From contig JAAXVZ010000017.1 of the NCBI GenBank assembly GCA_013335235.1, forward strand, positions 1-12,074: DNA of 12,074 nt. Reading direction: 5' to 3'. The stretch is from Nanobdellota archaeon (GTDB taxonomy: Archaea; Nanobdellota; Nanobdellia; Woesearchaeales; GW2011-AR15). The stretch's first letter is position 1, and every line of letters begins with the position of its first letter. A program made the translations under genes and the position numbers. The notes under the pieces were generated by a model. The model saw only the letters and a program-made list of their open reading frames with translations, had not been told where the DNA came from and made no database searches. Positions 1-5,972 of the stretch are shown piece after piece.

Positions 1-644
1 AATTTCGGGACCCAGCAGTCCGATAGCTCTACATTAAATGTCACCTCGGGCTCAGATTTTTTATCCTCGAAATTGACGTGCAGCCTGAGGGAATAGGCAT
101 CATCCTCGCCTCTCATCACATCTCCTTCAGGATAGAAAGACCATAACGGGTCAAGCCTTCTCCTGTCCAACTCCTGGATGACCATCTGTACCAGTGCAGG
201 AACCTTGAGATTCCTCATATTCTTGTAAAGCGCCAATGATTCAGCCTGATCAAGTGGCCTGTTCTCTTCCATGCGTCTCTGGGTTATACCCAGTTCCAGG
301 TAATCTGAATTGAGAATCGAGTTCTCACAAGGAGAATAAATATCAAATATCCCGCCTCTTTCATATCTCTTTGTAAGGCTCCCGTGTTCTGCAGAGCCAT
401 ACAATCTTGCAGAGATATTATCAGTGATCTGCTTGAATTCCTTATAGAATTGCCTGCCCTTTTCCTCTGGAAATTCAGGCCTGTTAGCCTCTGCGACACT
501 CAGCTGAGCAATCCCGAAGTCAAGCATCTCAGCAACAAACCCTCCCAAAAATTTTTCAAGCTGTCCCTTTTCAGAACCAGAGAAAGTCGGTATTGCTTTA
601 TATTTAGCTATCATTGATTGATATGCAGGATATATCATTGACAT
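1..644 (-). CDS. Hypothetical protein, 3' end outside window
   Basis: An open frame of 214 codons with no stop runs leftward off the window edge, so the C-terminus is missing. The start is the ATG at 644: AGGTGA at 650-655 sits 5 nt before it and matches an archaeal Shine-Dalgarno site, and a TATA box at 677-686 lies upstream. The protein begins MSMIYPAYQSMI and is soluble, acidic and helix-rich, with no signal peptide or membrane segment. From about residue 180 it becomes beta-like, with alternating hydrophobic residues (YSLRLHVNF, VTFNVELSDCW). Only two cysteines are visible. I do not recognise the family and give no function. It may be a two-domain protein, a helical N-terminal part followed by a beta-rich part. 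That the frame is coding is well supported by its length, ribosome binding site and promoter. Confidence 0.75.
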   Translation of the reverse strand, partial: MSMIYPAYQSMIAKYKAIPTFSGSEKGQLEKFLGGFVAEMLDFGIAQLSVAEANRPEFPEEKGRQFYKEFKQITDNISARLYGSAEHGSLTKRYERGGIFDIYSPCENSILNSDYLELGITQRRMEENRPLDQAESLALYKNMRNLKVPALVQMVIQELDRRRLDPLWSFYPEGDVMRGEDDAYSLRLHVNFEDKKSEPEVTFNVELSDCWVPK

Positions 645-676
645 TTATCTCACCTAGAAACGCTGTCAGGACAGGT

Positions 677-686
677 TATATTTAAA
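677..686 (-). promoter_or_regulatory. TATA box of the first partial gene
   Basis: On the minus strand this reads TTTAAATATA, a strong archaeal TATA box. Transcription would start about 26 nt downstream, near 655, just at the Shine-Dalgarno site at 650-655, giving a very short leader before the ATG at 644. Confidence 0.6.
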
Positions 687-740
687 CGCTTACACTGTAA
701 TTATGGTCATGAAAAAAGAGAGAAATGTAAGGAAGATAAC

Positions 741-747
741 AAAAAAA
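741..747 (-). terminator. Oligo-T terminator of ferritin
   Basis: Seven T residues in a row on the minus strand begin 4 nt after the ferritin stop codon. Archaeal RNA polymerase terminates at such T-runs without needing a hairpin. It separates ferritin from the next minus-strand gene. Confidence 0.6.
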
Positions 748-750
748 GTT

Positions 751-1242
751 TTATTGCCTGGCCCCAAGCTCCCTATCTAATAGGAACAGTCCGCCGGTGT
801 TGGCCCCGATCAGCTTCAGTTTTTCGGCAATCATCGAGGCATTTGCTTCCTCTTCGACCTGCTCATCGACAAACCATTTTGTGAATGAGACAGTCGCATG
901 ATCTTTTTCAGCCTGGGCTGCTTCAACTATCTGATATATCATTCCCGTTACTTTAAGCTCGTGTGCGTACACGTCCTGGAAAGCTTCAAGAGGTGACTTC
1001 CACTCTGCTTTTGGTGCTTCGATTGCAGCAAGGGAGACTGCAGCACCTCTCTCTACAAGGTAGCTATAGAACTTCATGGCATGCGCCTGCTCTTCTGCTG
1101 CCTGCTTTTTCATCCAGCTCCCGAACCCGGCAAGGTTCTGGGACTCGAAATACGCAGCCATCGCAAGGTATAGATACCCTGACGCGAATTCGCTGTTTAT
1201 CTGCCTGTTGATAATCTCAGAAAGCTTTTTGCTTAGTTTCAT
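751..1242 (-). CDS. ftn: Non-haem ferritin
   Basis: Ferritin oxidises Fe(II) at a di-iron centre and stores it as a mineral inside a 24-subunit cytoplasmic shell, limiting Fenton chemistry. The 163-residue length is typical of bacterial-type FtnA. All ferroxidase residues are present: E18, E51 and H54 for site A, E95 and E131 for site B, with Q128 and Y25. The extra carboxylates of the third (C) site, E50, E127 and E130, are also there, so the three-iron arrangement of FtnA-type ferritins looks intact; there is no haem-binding Met of bacterioferritin type that I can assign. The ATG is preceded by GGGTGAT at 1247-1253, an excellent Shine-Dalgarno site. The gene is divergent from the GlgC-like gene and has its own TATA box and T-run. 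Its role pairs naturally with the peroxiredoxin at 2648-3211. Confidence 0.96.
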   Translation of the reverse strand: MKLSKKLSEIINRQINSEFASGYLYLAMAAYFESQNLAGFGSWMKKQAAEEQAHAMKFYSYLVERGAAVSLAAIEAPKAEWKSPLEAFQDVYAHELKVTGMIYQIVEAAQAEKDHATVSFTKWFVDEQVEEEANASMIAEKLKLIGANTGGLFLLDRELGARQ

Positions 1243-1246
1243 TTAA

Positions 1247-1253
1247 ATCACCC
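1247..1253 (-). promoter_or_regulatory. Shine-Dalgarno site of ferritin
   Basis: The minus strand reads GGGTGAT, complementary to the archaeal 16S 3' end, 4 nt before the ATG. It fixes the ferritin start. Confidence 0.7.
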
Positions 1254-1274
1254 AAGCTAGAAATGCTATTGCGT

Positions 1275-1284
1275 CTTTAAAAAA
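1275..1284 (-). promoter_or_regulatory. Probable TATA box of ferritin
   Basis: The minus strand reads TTTTTTAAAG. Centred near 1279, it predicts transcription starting near 1253, at the Shine-Dalgarno site. An alternative weaker box (GTATAGTT) lies a few bases upstream. Confidence 0.5.
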
Positions 1285-1327
1285 CTATACTTGAAGTGTT
1301 ATAACAACTTTATATGATTTTGTTATT

Positions 1328-1341
1328 TAAAGCTAGCTTTA
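1328..1341. promoter_or_regulatory. 14-bp palindrome, candidate operator
   Basis: TAAAGCTAGCTTTA is a perfect inverted repeat that overlaps the BRE/TATA region of the GlgC-like gene. Seven bases of it, AAGCTAG, recur at 1254-1260 just upstream of the ferritin Shine-Dalgarno site. A dimeric regulator bound here could block TBP/TFB; this is inference. Confidence 0.4.
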
Positions 1342-1350
1342 TATATAAAT
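1338..1350 (+). promoter_or_regulatory. TATA box of the GlgC-like gene
   Basis: TTTATATATAAAT is a near-consensus archaeal TATA box. Its first eight bases are centred 26 nt before the ATG at 1368, and no Shine-Dalgarno site is visible, so the mRNA is probably leaderless. Confidence 0.7.
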
Positions 1351-1367
1351 CTTGAATCCCGAGCTTC

Positions 1368-2651
1368 ATGGCAATCGATGATGCTCTTGCAGTGATACTG
1401 GCTGGTGGCCAGGGGTCCAGGCTATACCCTTTGACGTGGAAGAGGGCAAAGCCGTCTGTTCCGCTTGCAGCAAACTATAGGCTGATAGACATCCCTGTCT
1501 CCAATGCATATAATTCAGGGACGATCAGGTCTACAAGGGTAATAACCCAGTTCGAGCCGCATTCTCTCACAGCGCACCTCACCCAGAACTGGACAACTAA
1601 ATGGGGGACAGGATGGAGAAGCAATCTTATGGTACTAAGCGCATTCCAAGGCCTGGATAGCTCATGGTATTCAGGGACATCAAATGCAGTGGACCAGAAT
1701 CTTGCGCATATCTTGAACCAGGGCGCAAAGCTGATCAACATACTCGCAGGAGATCATGTGGTGATGCAGAACTATGACCATATGAACGCATTCCATCTTA
1801 AGCATGGCGCTGATATGACCATCGCATACAAGCCTGTTCCGGTTGAGCAGGCAAGGGGCACACTTGGGACACTCGTCTCAAGAGAACAGGTGAAACGGGC
1901 GCAGAAGCAGGTGACAGATGAAAGTGATGGCATATGGTGCGTCAATTTCATGGAAAAACCGCTTGACCCGCCAGAAACAGATGGGAAAGCATTTGGGTCG
2001 ATGGGGATATACACCTTCAATGATGATGTCCTGGAGTTTGCCCTGGAGATCGACAGGAAGAAGACTTTCGGGAAAAAGGAAGATGTGCAGCGCGACCCAA
2101 GGAAATATACAACCCATGATTTTGGGTATGACATAATCCCAGAGCTGCTTTACCGGGGGCTGAAAATAGCCATGTACCCCTTTGAATCAGAGCGTGTCGC
2201 TCCTGACGTGACTCCCGGATTTTGGGCGGACCTCGGGAAGATAAAAGATTATTATGAGATAAACCTGGCATTGACTGACATAGTTCCTGCCCTTAACATG
2301 AGAAGCGAGCATTGGCCAATAGGCTCTGCATATGGCCTTCCTGTGAAATCGAACATGCCAAAGCTAAGCGGGCTTTTTGGAGCAGGGGTTGTCTGGGATG
2401 AGTGTGAGATAATTAATTCAGTTATAGGGCCAGGCACAACTATAGGCAGGGGCGCCCATATAGAGAACTCAATACTCCTGGGCGAAACTTATGTTGCGCC
2501 GGGTACCACAATACTCAATGCAATCGTCGACCACAAGAATAAAGTCACGGAGGATATAGGTATAGATAGGGCGTATGATATCGAAAGGAAATTCTTTGTT
2601 CCAGAGGATTTTGACAAGATAGTGGTAGTAAAAAAAGAATATCTAAGTTAA
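1368..2651 (+). CDS. glgC: Glucose-1-phosphate adenylyltransferase (ADP-glucose pyrophosphorylase family)
   Basis: The family makes ADP-glucose and pyrophosphate from ATP and glucose 1-phosphate, the committed step of glycogen synthesis. The 427 residues show the N-terminal nucleotidyltransferase fold with LAGGQGSRL (11-19), KRAKP (25-29), Y101, LAGDH (126-130, catalytic Asp 129), FMEKP with the glucose-phosphate Lys 197, SMGIY (211-215), HDFGYDIIP (250-258) and FWADLG (285-290). A left-handed beta-helix occupies roughly 335-410, and the C-terminus FFVPEDFDKIVVV matches the GlgC tail. Compared with E. coli GlgC, the first ~14 residues (part of the regulatory arm) are absent. Activator-site residues equivalent to Lys39, Arg40 and Arg52 are kept (K25, R26, R38) but His46 is Pro. 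No glycogen synthase or branching enzyme lies nearby. Nucleotide preference (ATP or another NTP) cannot be read from sequence. Its stop codon interlocks with that of peroxiredoxin. Confidence 0.92.
   Translation: MAIDDALAVILAGGQGSRLYPLTWKRAKPSVPLAANYRLIDIPVSNAYNSGTIRSTRVITQFEPHSLTAHLTQNWTTKWGTGWRSNLMVLSAFQGLDSSWYSGTSNAVDQNLAHILNQGAKLINILAGDHVVMQNYDHMNAFHLKHGADMTIAYKPVPVEQARGTLGTLVSREQVKRAQKQVTDESDGIWCVNFMEKPLDPPETDGKAFGSMGIYTFNDDVLEFALEIDRKKTFGKKEDVQRDPRKYTTHDFGYDIIPELLYRGLKIAMYPFESERVAPDVTPGFWADLGKIKDYYEINLALTDIVPALNMRSEHWPIGSAYGLPVKSNMPKLSGLFGAGVVWDECEIINSVIGPGTTIGRGAHIENSILLGETYVAPGTTILNAIVDHKNKVTEDIGIDRAYDIERKFFVPEDFDKIVVVKKEYLS
2630..2636 (-). terminator. T-run terminator candidate for peroxiredoxin, inside glgC
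   Basis: Seven T residues on the minus strand lie 12 nt beyond the peroxiredoxin stop. They fall within the last codons (Lys-Lys) of the convergent GlgC-like gene. The reverse direction has a shorter T5 at 2653-2657 just after the glgC stop, inside the peroxiredoxin coding end. Confidence 0.4.
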
Positions 2652-3211
2652 ATTTTTCCGACCAGATCCACACCTGGCTTCAGTGTCTTCTGCCCTGGTT
2701 TCCATGATGCAGGGCACACTTCCCCGTGGTGCTCCCAGACAAACCTAGATGCCTGCAGCTTCCTTAGTATCTCCTGAGAATTCCTTCCTATGGAATTGTC
2801 ATGTACATCCGCAGCCTTCAGGCACATCTCAGGGTCGATTATGAATGTCCCTCTCAGGGAGATTCCTTCATTCTCTATGAATGTGCCAAAATACCTGCAT
2901 ATCTTCCCTGTCGGATCTGCTGCCATCGGGTATTTAATCTTCTTTATGGCAGGCGAGTGGTCATGCCAAGCCTTATGCACGAACTTGGTGTCTGTCGAGA
3001 CGCTGATTATCTCTGCTCCTTCCTTCTTGAATTGGTCATACATCTCAGCAAGCTCTTCTAGCTCTGTCGGGCATACGAATGTAAAATCAGCAGGGTAGAA
3101 TGCCAGCACAATCCACTTTCCCTTGTAGGCAGACAATTTTGTCTTCTTGAAATCATCATCGACATAGACGTCGAATTCCATATCTTCTATTTTATGTCCA
3201 ATGTTTACCAT
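2648..3211 (-). CDS. prx: 2-Cys peroxiredoxin (AhpC/Prx1 type)
   Basis: The enzyme reduces hydrogen peroxide and organic peroxides in the cytoplasm through a peroxidatic cysteine. The 187-residue protein has the signature DFTFVCPTEL with peroxidatic C47 plus T44 and R120, and the resolving C166 in EVCPASWKPG. It is thus a typical 2-Cys enzyme that forms intersubunit disulfides. Length and tail match AhpC. The frame is open 19 codons further upstream (to 3268), but the ATG at 3211 is preferred because GAGGTG at 3217-3222 sits 5 nt before it and the family N-terminus starts here. The longer version would also overlap the upstream gene. It follows the amidotransferase by 34 nt; a possible TATA element (CTTAAACAAT, about 3247-3256) suggests it may also be expressed alone. 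No reductase (AhpF, thioredoxin) is adjacent. Confidence 0.96.
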   Translation of the reverse strand: MVNIGHKIEDMEFDVYVDDDFKKTKLSAYKGKWIVLAFYPADFTFVCPTELEELAEMYDQFKKEGAEIISVSTDTKFVHKAWHDHSPAIKKIKYPMAADPTGKICRYFGTFIENEGISLRGTFIIDPEMCLKAADVHDNSIGRNSQEILRKLQASRFVWEHHGEVCPASWKPGQKTLKPGVDLVGKI

Positions 3212-3216
3212 ATCAA

Positions 3217-3222
3217 CACCTC
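3217..3222 (-). promoter_or_regulatory. Shine-Dalgarno site deciding the peroxiredoxin start
   Basis: The minus strand reads GAGGTG, 5 nt before the ATG at 3211. It supports this start over the open-frame ATG at 3268. Confidence 0.75.
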
Positions 3223-3245
3223 TGATTTGCCGGCTCAATATTTTC

Positions 3246-3779
3246 TTATTGTTTAAGGTTAAGTCCAAGCTTTATAAATCTGTCCAGGAGTTCAGGGTTC
3301 CTGACCTCTGGATGGAACATGATGCCATACATCGGTTTTTCTTTGTGCTTGATTGCCTGTATGCAATCCTCTGACTTCGCAATCTCGATAAATCCTGGGG
3401 GCAGGAGTATGGAATTATTATGGAGGCAATAAGCCTCTCCTATCCCTTCCAGCAGCCTGTCTCTGTGCGAATGCTTAACCTTGACCATGCCTATCTCCGT
3501 CTTCCTGGCAAGCTTCCCGCCAAAGACCATGGCGATTATCTGCATGCCAGAGCATATCCCTAATACAGGATGCTTGAAATCTTTCAGGAAGCGGAACAGG
3601 CCAAGATGCTTCAAATATTCATCATCAGCGAGCGCTGTTCCGCATATGATTATCAGCTCATCAACCTTTACCTTATCTAATTCAAGATAATGCACTATCT
3701 TTCTCTCTTTTGTGATTGCCACAATTGGCTTCACGAACTCCTCTTCGCTTAATCTCTCATGGCAGGTCGATATTATCAT
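3246..3779 (-). CDS. Class I glutamine amidotransferase, stand-alone (GuaA small-subunit-like)
   Basis: Class I glutaminase domains hydrolyse glutamine and hand ammonia to a partner synthetase. The 177 residues carry the nucleophile elbow LGICSGMQ with C76, and FHPEV with H156 and E158, giving a full Cys-His-Glu triad. KPMYGIMFHPEV closely resembles the archaeal GMP synthase subunit A. However, the GGPD loop near residues 46-50 of GuaA-type domains is replaced by ICGTALADDE, and the C-terminus lacks the usual HT after HPEV, so this is probably not the true GMP synthase subunit. Its ATG overlaps the stop of the Dph6-like gene in an ATGA junction, which implies translational coupling and perhaps a physical complex. 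No GMP synthetase gene is in the window. Function as an amidotransferase is solid; the acceptor is inferred. Confidence 0.85.
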   Translation of the reverse strand: MIISTCHERLSEEEFVKPIVAITKERKIVHYLELDKVKVDELIIICGTALADDEYLKHLGLFRFLKDFKHPVLGICSGMQIIAMVFGGKLARKTEIGMVKVKHSHRDRLLEGIGEAYCLHNNSILLPPGFIEIAKSEDCIQAIKHKEKPMYGIMFHPEVRNPELLDRFIKLGLNLKQ

Positions 3780-4450
3780 ATTAGGCTTGCCTCAAGTATA
3801 TTAAAAATTCCAGAAGAGCCGTCCCATTTCTTCTCAGAATTCGTTATGTGGAGCTTTCTCTTGAACAATGGGCATTCTAGAACTAAGGTCTCAATCTCTC
3901 CTCCTTCGCCGCTTGGGCTTATATTGAACTTTTTTTGCAATACAGCTAGCTCTGCGATACAGGTGTCATCTATCTCCCTTCCAAGGAAACTCTTATCTAA
4001 AGGGTATGCAAAAACACCAGAGATTATCACCTTGAACCCTGTTTCCCTTAATTCATTTAGCAAGCTGAGCTGATCTTTTTTCCAGAGCGGGTTGAAGCAC
4101 CACAATCCAAGATCATTGCATATCTCCTGGATCCTTGCAGCCTGATATACTGATTCGATTGCGCCTGTCACTATCCCATGGATATTGCATTCATTCTTTG
4201 CTTTCATGATCAGCGTTTTCAGATCCCCTAGCTCTGTCTCCTTTTCTCCCTCAGTCTCGACAGTCAATAAAGGTATTCCCATTGCCTCTGCCTGTAAAGC
4301 AGTCAGGTCGATATTAGGTGTATGGAACATATAGCTCTCCTTGTTTCTTGAGCGCATTGTGAGCAGGCAGGCTATCTCATGCTGCTCTTTTGCTTTGTAG
4401 AGCGCAAAGCAGGAGTCTTTTCCACCAGAGAACAGGACACCTAGTCGCAT
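3776..4450 (-). CDS. dph6: Dph6-type diphthine--ammonia ligase (PP-loop ATPase)
   Basis: Dph6 catalyses the last step of diphthamide synthesis on elongation factor 2: ATP-dependent amidation of diphthine using ammonium. The 224-residue protein is the usual archaeal single-domain size. It has the adenylating PP-loop LFSGGKDS (6-13), GAIES with YQAARIQ (96-108), PLW (121-123), LGREID (156-161) and GEGGEIETLVL (181-191), all hallmarks of this family. The fused endoribonuclease-like domains of eukaryotic Dph6 are absent. The gene follows the hypothetical gene at 4479-5150 by 28 nt and overlaps the amidotransferase by 4 nt. A weak TATA-like stretch (about 4471-4480) would allow a leaderless start at this ATG, so it may open its own transcript. 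Dph1/2 and Dph5 are not in the window. Some PP-loop relatives have other substrates, so the assignment rests on motif identity. Confidence 0.88.
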   Translation of the reverse strand: MRLGVLFSGGKDSCFALYKAKEQHEIACLLTMRSRNKESYMFHTPNIDLTALQAEAMGIPLLTVETEGEKETELGDLKTLIMKAKNECNIHGIVTGAIESVYQAARIQEICNDLGLWCFNPLWKKDQLSLLNELRETGFKVIISGVFAYPLDKSFLGREIDDTCIAELAVLQKKFNISPSGEGGEIETLVLECPLFKRKLHITNSEKKWDGSSGIFNILEASLI

Positions 4451-4459
4451 GATACCAAG

Positions 4460-4475
4460 AAATAAGCTCTTATTT
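4460..4475. repeat. Short AT-rich inverted repeat upstream of dph6
   Basis: AAATAAG, two bases, then CTTATTT form a perfect 7-bp inverted repeat between the stop of the upstream gene and the dph6 ATG. It could be an operator or chance in AT-rich spacer; it overlaps the presumed TATA-like element. Confidence 0.3.
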
Positions 4476-4478
4476 ATC

Positions 4479-5150
4479 TTATTTTGCAGGGAAAAAATCA
4501 GTTATAGGCTCATCTTCTGTTTTACCTAGTATATACGTCTTTATGTCATATCCCTTTGCAAGACCTTGTATGAATGAATTCTTAAACTGATTGTCTGTCT
4601 CACCTGGTTCAATCCTTGTATCGATTGCGTGCCTGGTGAAACTGTCAATCACAGGATTGCTGAGCCAACCAAGCAGTTCTATTGGGTCTGAATAATCTCT
4701 TCCAGGATCAATCTCTTTGCTGACTAGCGCAGTCCTTATCCCCTGTCCGTACATATACAGGACCATGTGTTCTTTTGCAGCGTTGTAAAATGTTGTCCCT
4801 GGTTCCTTTATAATCAATCTAAAGGCATCAGGTGATTCCTCTCCTATAAACCCTGCATAAGCCATGTTCGCATACATTGACTCCAATATATTCATGAACC
4901 TGAAATAAACAAGTGATGACTGCGGATCATATCTCTCTGCGCCCTCAAGGCTCGGTTTTGTTCTTAATGTTTCCAGGTTCTCTTGCTGGTCCTGGCAATG
5001 GTTCATAAACTGCGGATATGTCAAGGAAGTGTTGGCGCCGCCAGATATTTTCCTCTCAAGAGGATGGCTGGATTCAGGGCTCCAGATAAATGCGTAATAT
5101 AGGAAGATATCCTCTTTTACATGGTCAAGCAATGCTTCATCAATATGCAT
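4479..5150 (-). CDS. Hypothetical protein upstream of dph6
   Basis: This is a 223-residue soluble protein without signal peptide or membrane segments; I do not recognise it. It is mostly helical, with a region rich in aromatic and methionine residues in the middle (VYFRFMNILESMYANMAYAGF, about 80-100) and another near HMVLYMYGQGIRTAL; there is one cysteine (in QFMNHCQ). The frame stays open to a TTG at 5168, but a TATA box at 5171-5180 lies 25-26 nt before the ATG at 5150 and would leave the TTG outside the mRNA, so 5150 is chosen and the message is probably leaderless. It lies 28 nt upstream of dph6 on the same strand and may lead the dph6-amidotransferase-peroxiredoxin operon. Whether it is functionally linked is unknown. 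Confidence 0.7.
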   Translation of the reverse strand: MHIDEALLDHVKEDIFLYYAFIWSPESSHPLERKISGGANTSLTYPQFMNHCQDQQENLETLRTKPSLEGAERYDPQSSLVYFRFMNILESMYANMAYAGFIGEESPDAFRLIIKEPGTTFYNAAKEHMVLYMYGQGIRTALVSKEIDPGRDYSDPIELLGWLSNPVIDSFTRHAIDTRIEPGETDNQFKNSFIQGLAKGYDIKTYILGKTEDEPITDFFPAK

Positions 5151-5170
5151 TTTGAACCAGGGTTTCAATT

Positions 5171-5180
5171 TATATTTAAA
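5171..5180 (-). promoter_or_regulatory. TATA box fixing the start at 5150
   Basis: The minus strand reads TTTAAATATA, centred 25-26 nt before the ATG at 5150. The longer reading from TTG 5168 would start inside the promoter. Confidence 0.65.
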
Positions 5181-5210
5181 CCTTTATAGTGATGACCTGT
5201 CTTCAAAGGA

Positions 5211-5219
5211 AATATAAAT
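5211..5219 (+). promoter_or_regulatory. TATA-like box of the glycosyltransferase
   Basis: AATATAAAT is centred 26 nt before the GTG at 5241, and no Shine-Dalgarno site is present. Together with the minus-strand box at 5171-5180 it makes a 90-bp divergent promoter region. Confidence 0.5.
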
Positions 5220-5240
5220 GCGTGTTCACTTCAACACCTA

Positions 5241-5933
5241 GTGGTTAATCCTCTAATCTCAATTGTTATCCCTGCACATCAGGAAGAAGGATATATCTTA
5301 GAGACGATAAAGAGTATCCATGGCCAATCTTATTTAGAGCATGAGACAATTGTTGTGGCAGATTCCTGCACAGACAGGACTGCTGAGATAGCAAGAGAGC
5401 ATGGTGCCCGGGTCATCGAGATAGAATCAAGGAACATCGCAGCAAACAGGAACATAGGGGCAAGGGCAGCGCATGGCGAGATCATTGTCTTCCTTGATGC
5501 AGATGTGATTATATCTAAAGATTATCTATCGCAGGCAGCAGATGCGTACCTATCAGGATATGATCTTGGCAGGCCATATTATTATTATAATCACAAGAAT
5601 TGGATTGTGAAGAATATGCTCATCGGGATGAATCTTCTTAAGATGAGATATTACCCGCATACGTTTTTTATCTCTCGCAGGAAGTTCCTGCAATCTGGAG
5701 GATTCCTTGAAAGATATGCGGTCTGCATGGAAGATCTCGAGTTCTCGGATAGGGTCAGCAAAGGCGCGAGGTTCAAGATGCTCAGGTCAAAGGCCATGAA
5801 CTCGACAAGGAGGTTCTCGCATAATGGGACTATAAAAGAGCTCCTCCACCAGACAGAAGGCGCGATGAAGTATATCCTCTTCTACAGATTGCTGAAAAAA
5901 GAGATACCTTTTGATTATCCTATCCTCAGGTAG
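5241..5933 (+). CDS. Family 2 glycosyltransferase (GT-A fold)
   Basis: The protein transfers a sugar from a nucleotide-sugar donor at the cytoplasmic face, probably during glycolipid or cell-surface glycan synthesis; donor and acceptor cannot be told. The 230 residues open with the GT2 strand ISIVIPAHQEE (6-16), then D41 and TDRTAE (44-49), RNIAANRNIGARAAHGE (64-80), the metal-binding DAD at 86-88 and the catalytic-type ED at 164-165 within CMEDLEFSDR. There are no membrane helices, though the C-terminus is basic and aromatic and could touch a membrane. A run of four tyrosines lies at 113-116. The start is a GTG at 5241, supported by a TATA-like box 26 nt upstream and by alignment of the first GT2 strand close to the N-terminus. 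It is 39 nt upstream of the SdpI-like gene on the same strand. Confidence 0.9.
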   Translation: MVNPLISIVIPAHQEEGYILETIKSIHGQSYLEHETIVVADSCTDRTAEIAREHGARVIEIESRNIAANRNIGARAAHGEIIVFLDADVIISKDYLSQAADAYLSGYDLGRPYYYYNHKNWIVKNMLIGMNLLKMRYYPHTFFISRRKFLQSGGFLERYAVCMEDLEFSDRVSKGARFKMLRSKAMNSTRRFSHNGTIKELLHQTEGAMKYILFYRLLKKEIPFDYPILR

Positions 5934-5972
5934 TCCAGAAAGTATTAGAACTCAGGAAAAATCCTCTTCTCT

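Noticed and set aside
384..617. 77-codon plus-strand open frame opposite the first partial gene
   Set aside because: The minus strand has an uninterrupted 214-codon frame with promoter and ribosome site over the same bases; the plus frame has neither.
1475..2271. Several open frames antisense to or shifted within the GlgC-like gene (for example 1772-2134 minus)
   Set aside because: They lie wholly inside a well-supported gene, show no family motifs and have the low-complexity Ser/Cys/Leu composition of antisense reading.
3212..3268. 19-residue extension of peroxiredoxin
   Set aside because: A good Shine-Dalgarno site precedes the internal ATG at 3211, the family starts there, and the extension overlaps the upstream gene.
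3246..3779. GMP synthase glutaminase subunit as the plain call
   Set aside because: The core resembles it, but the GGPD loop is replaced, the tail differs and no synthetase gene is adjacent; a dedicated partner of the Dph6-like enzyme fits the context better.
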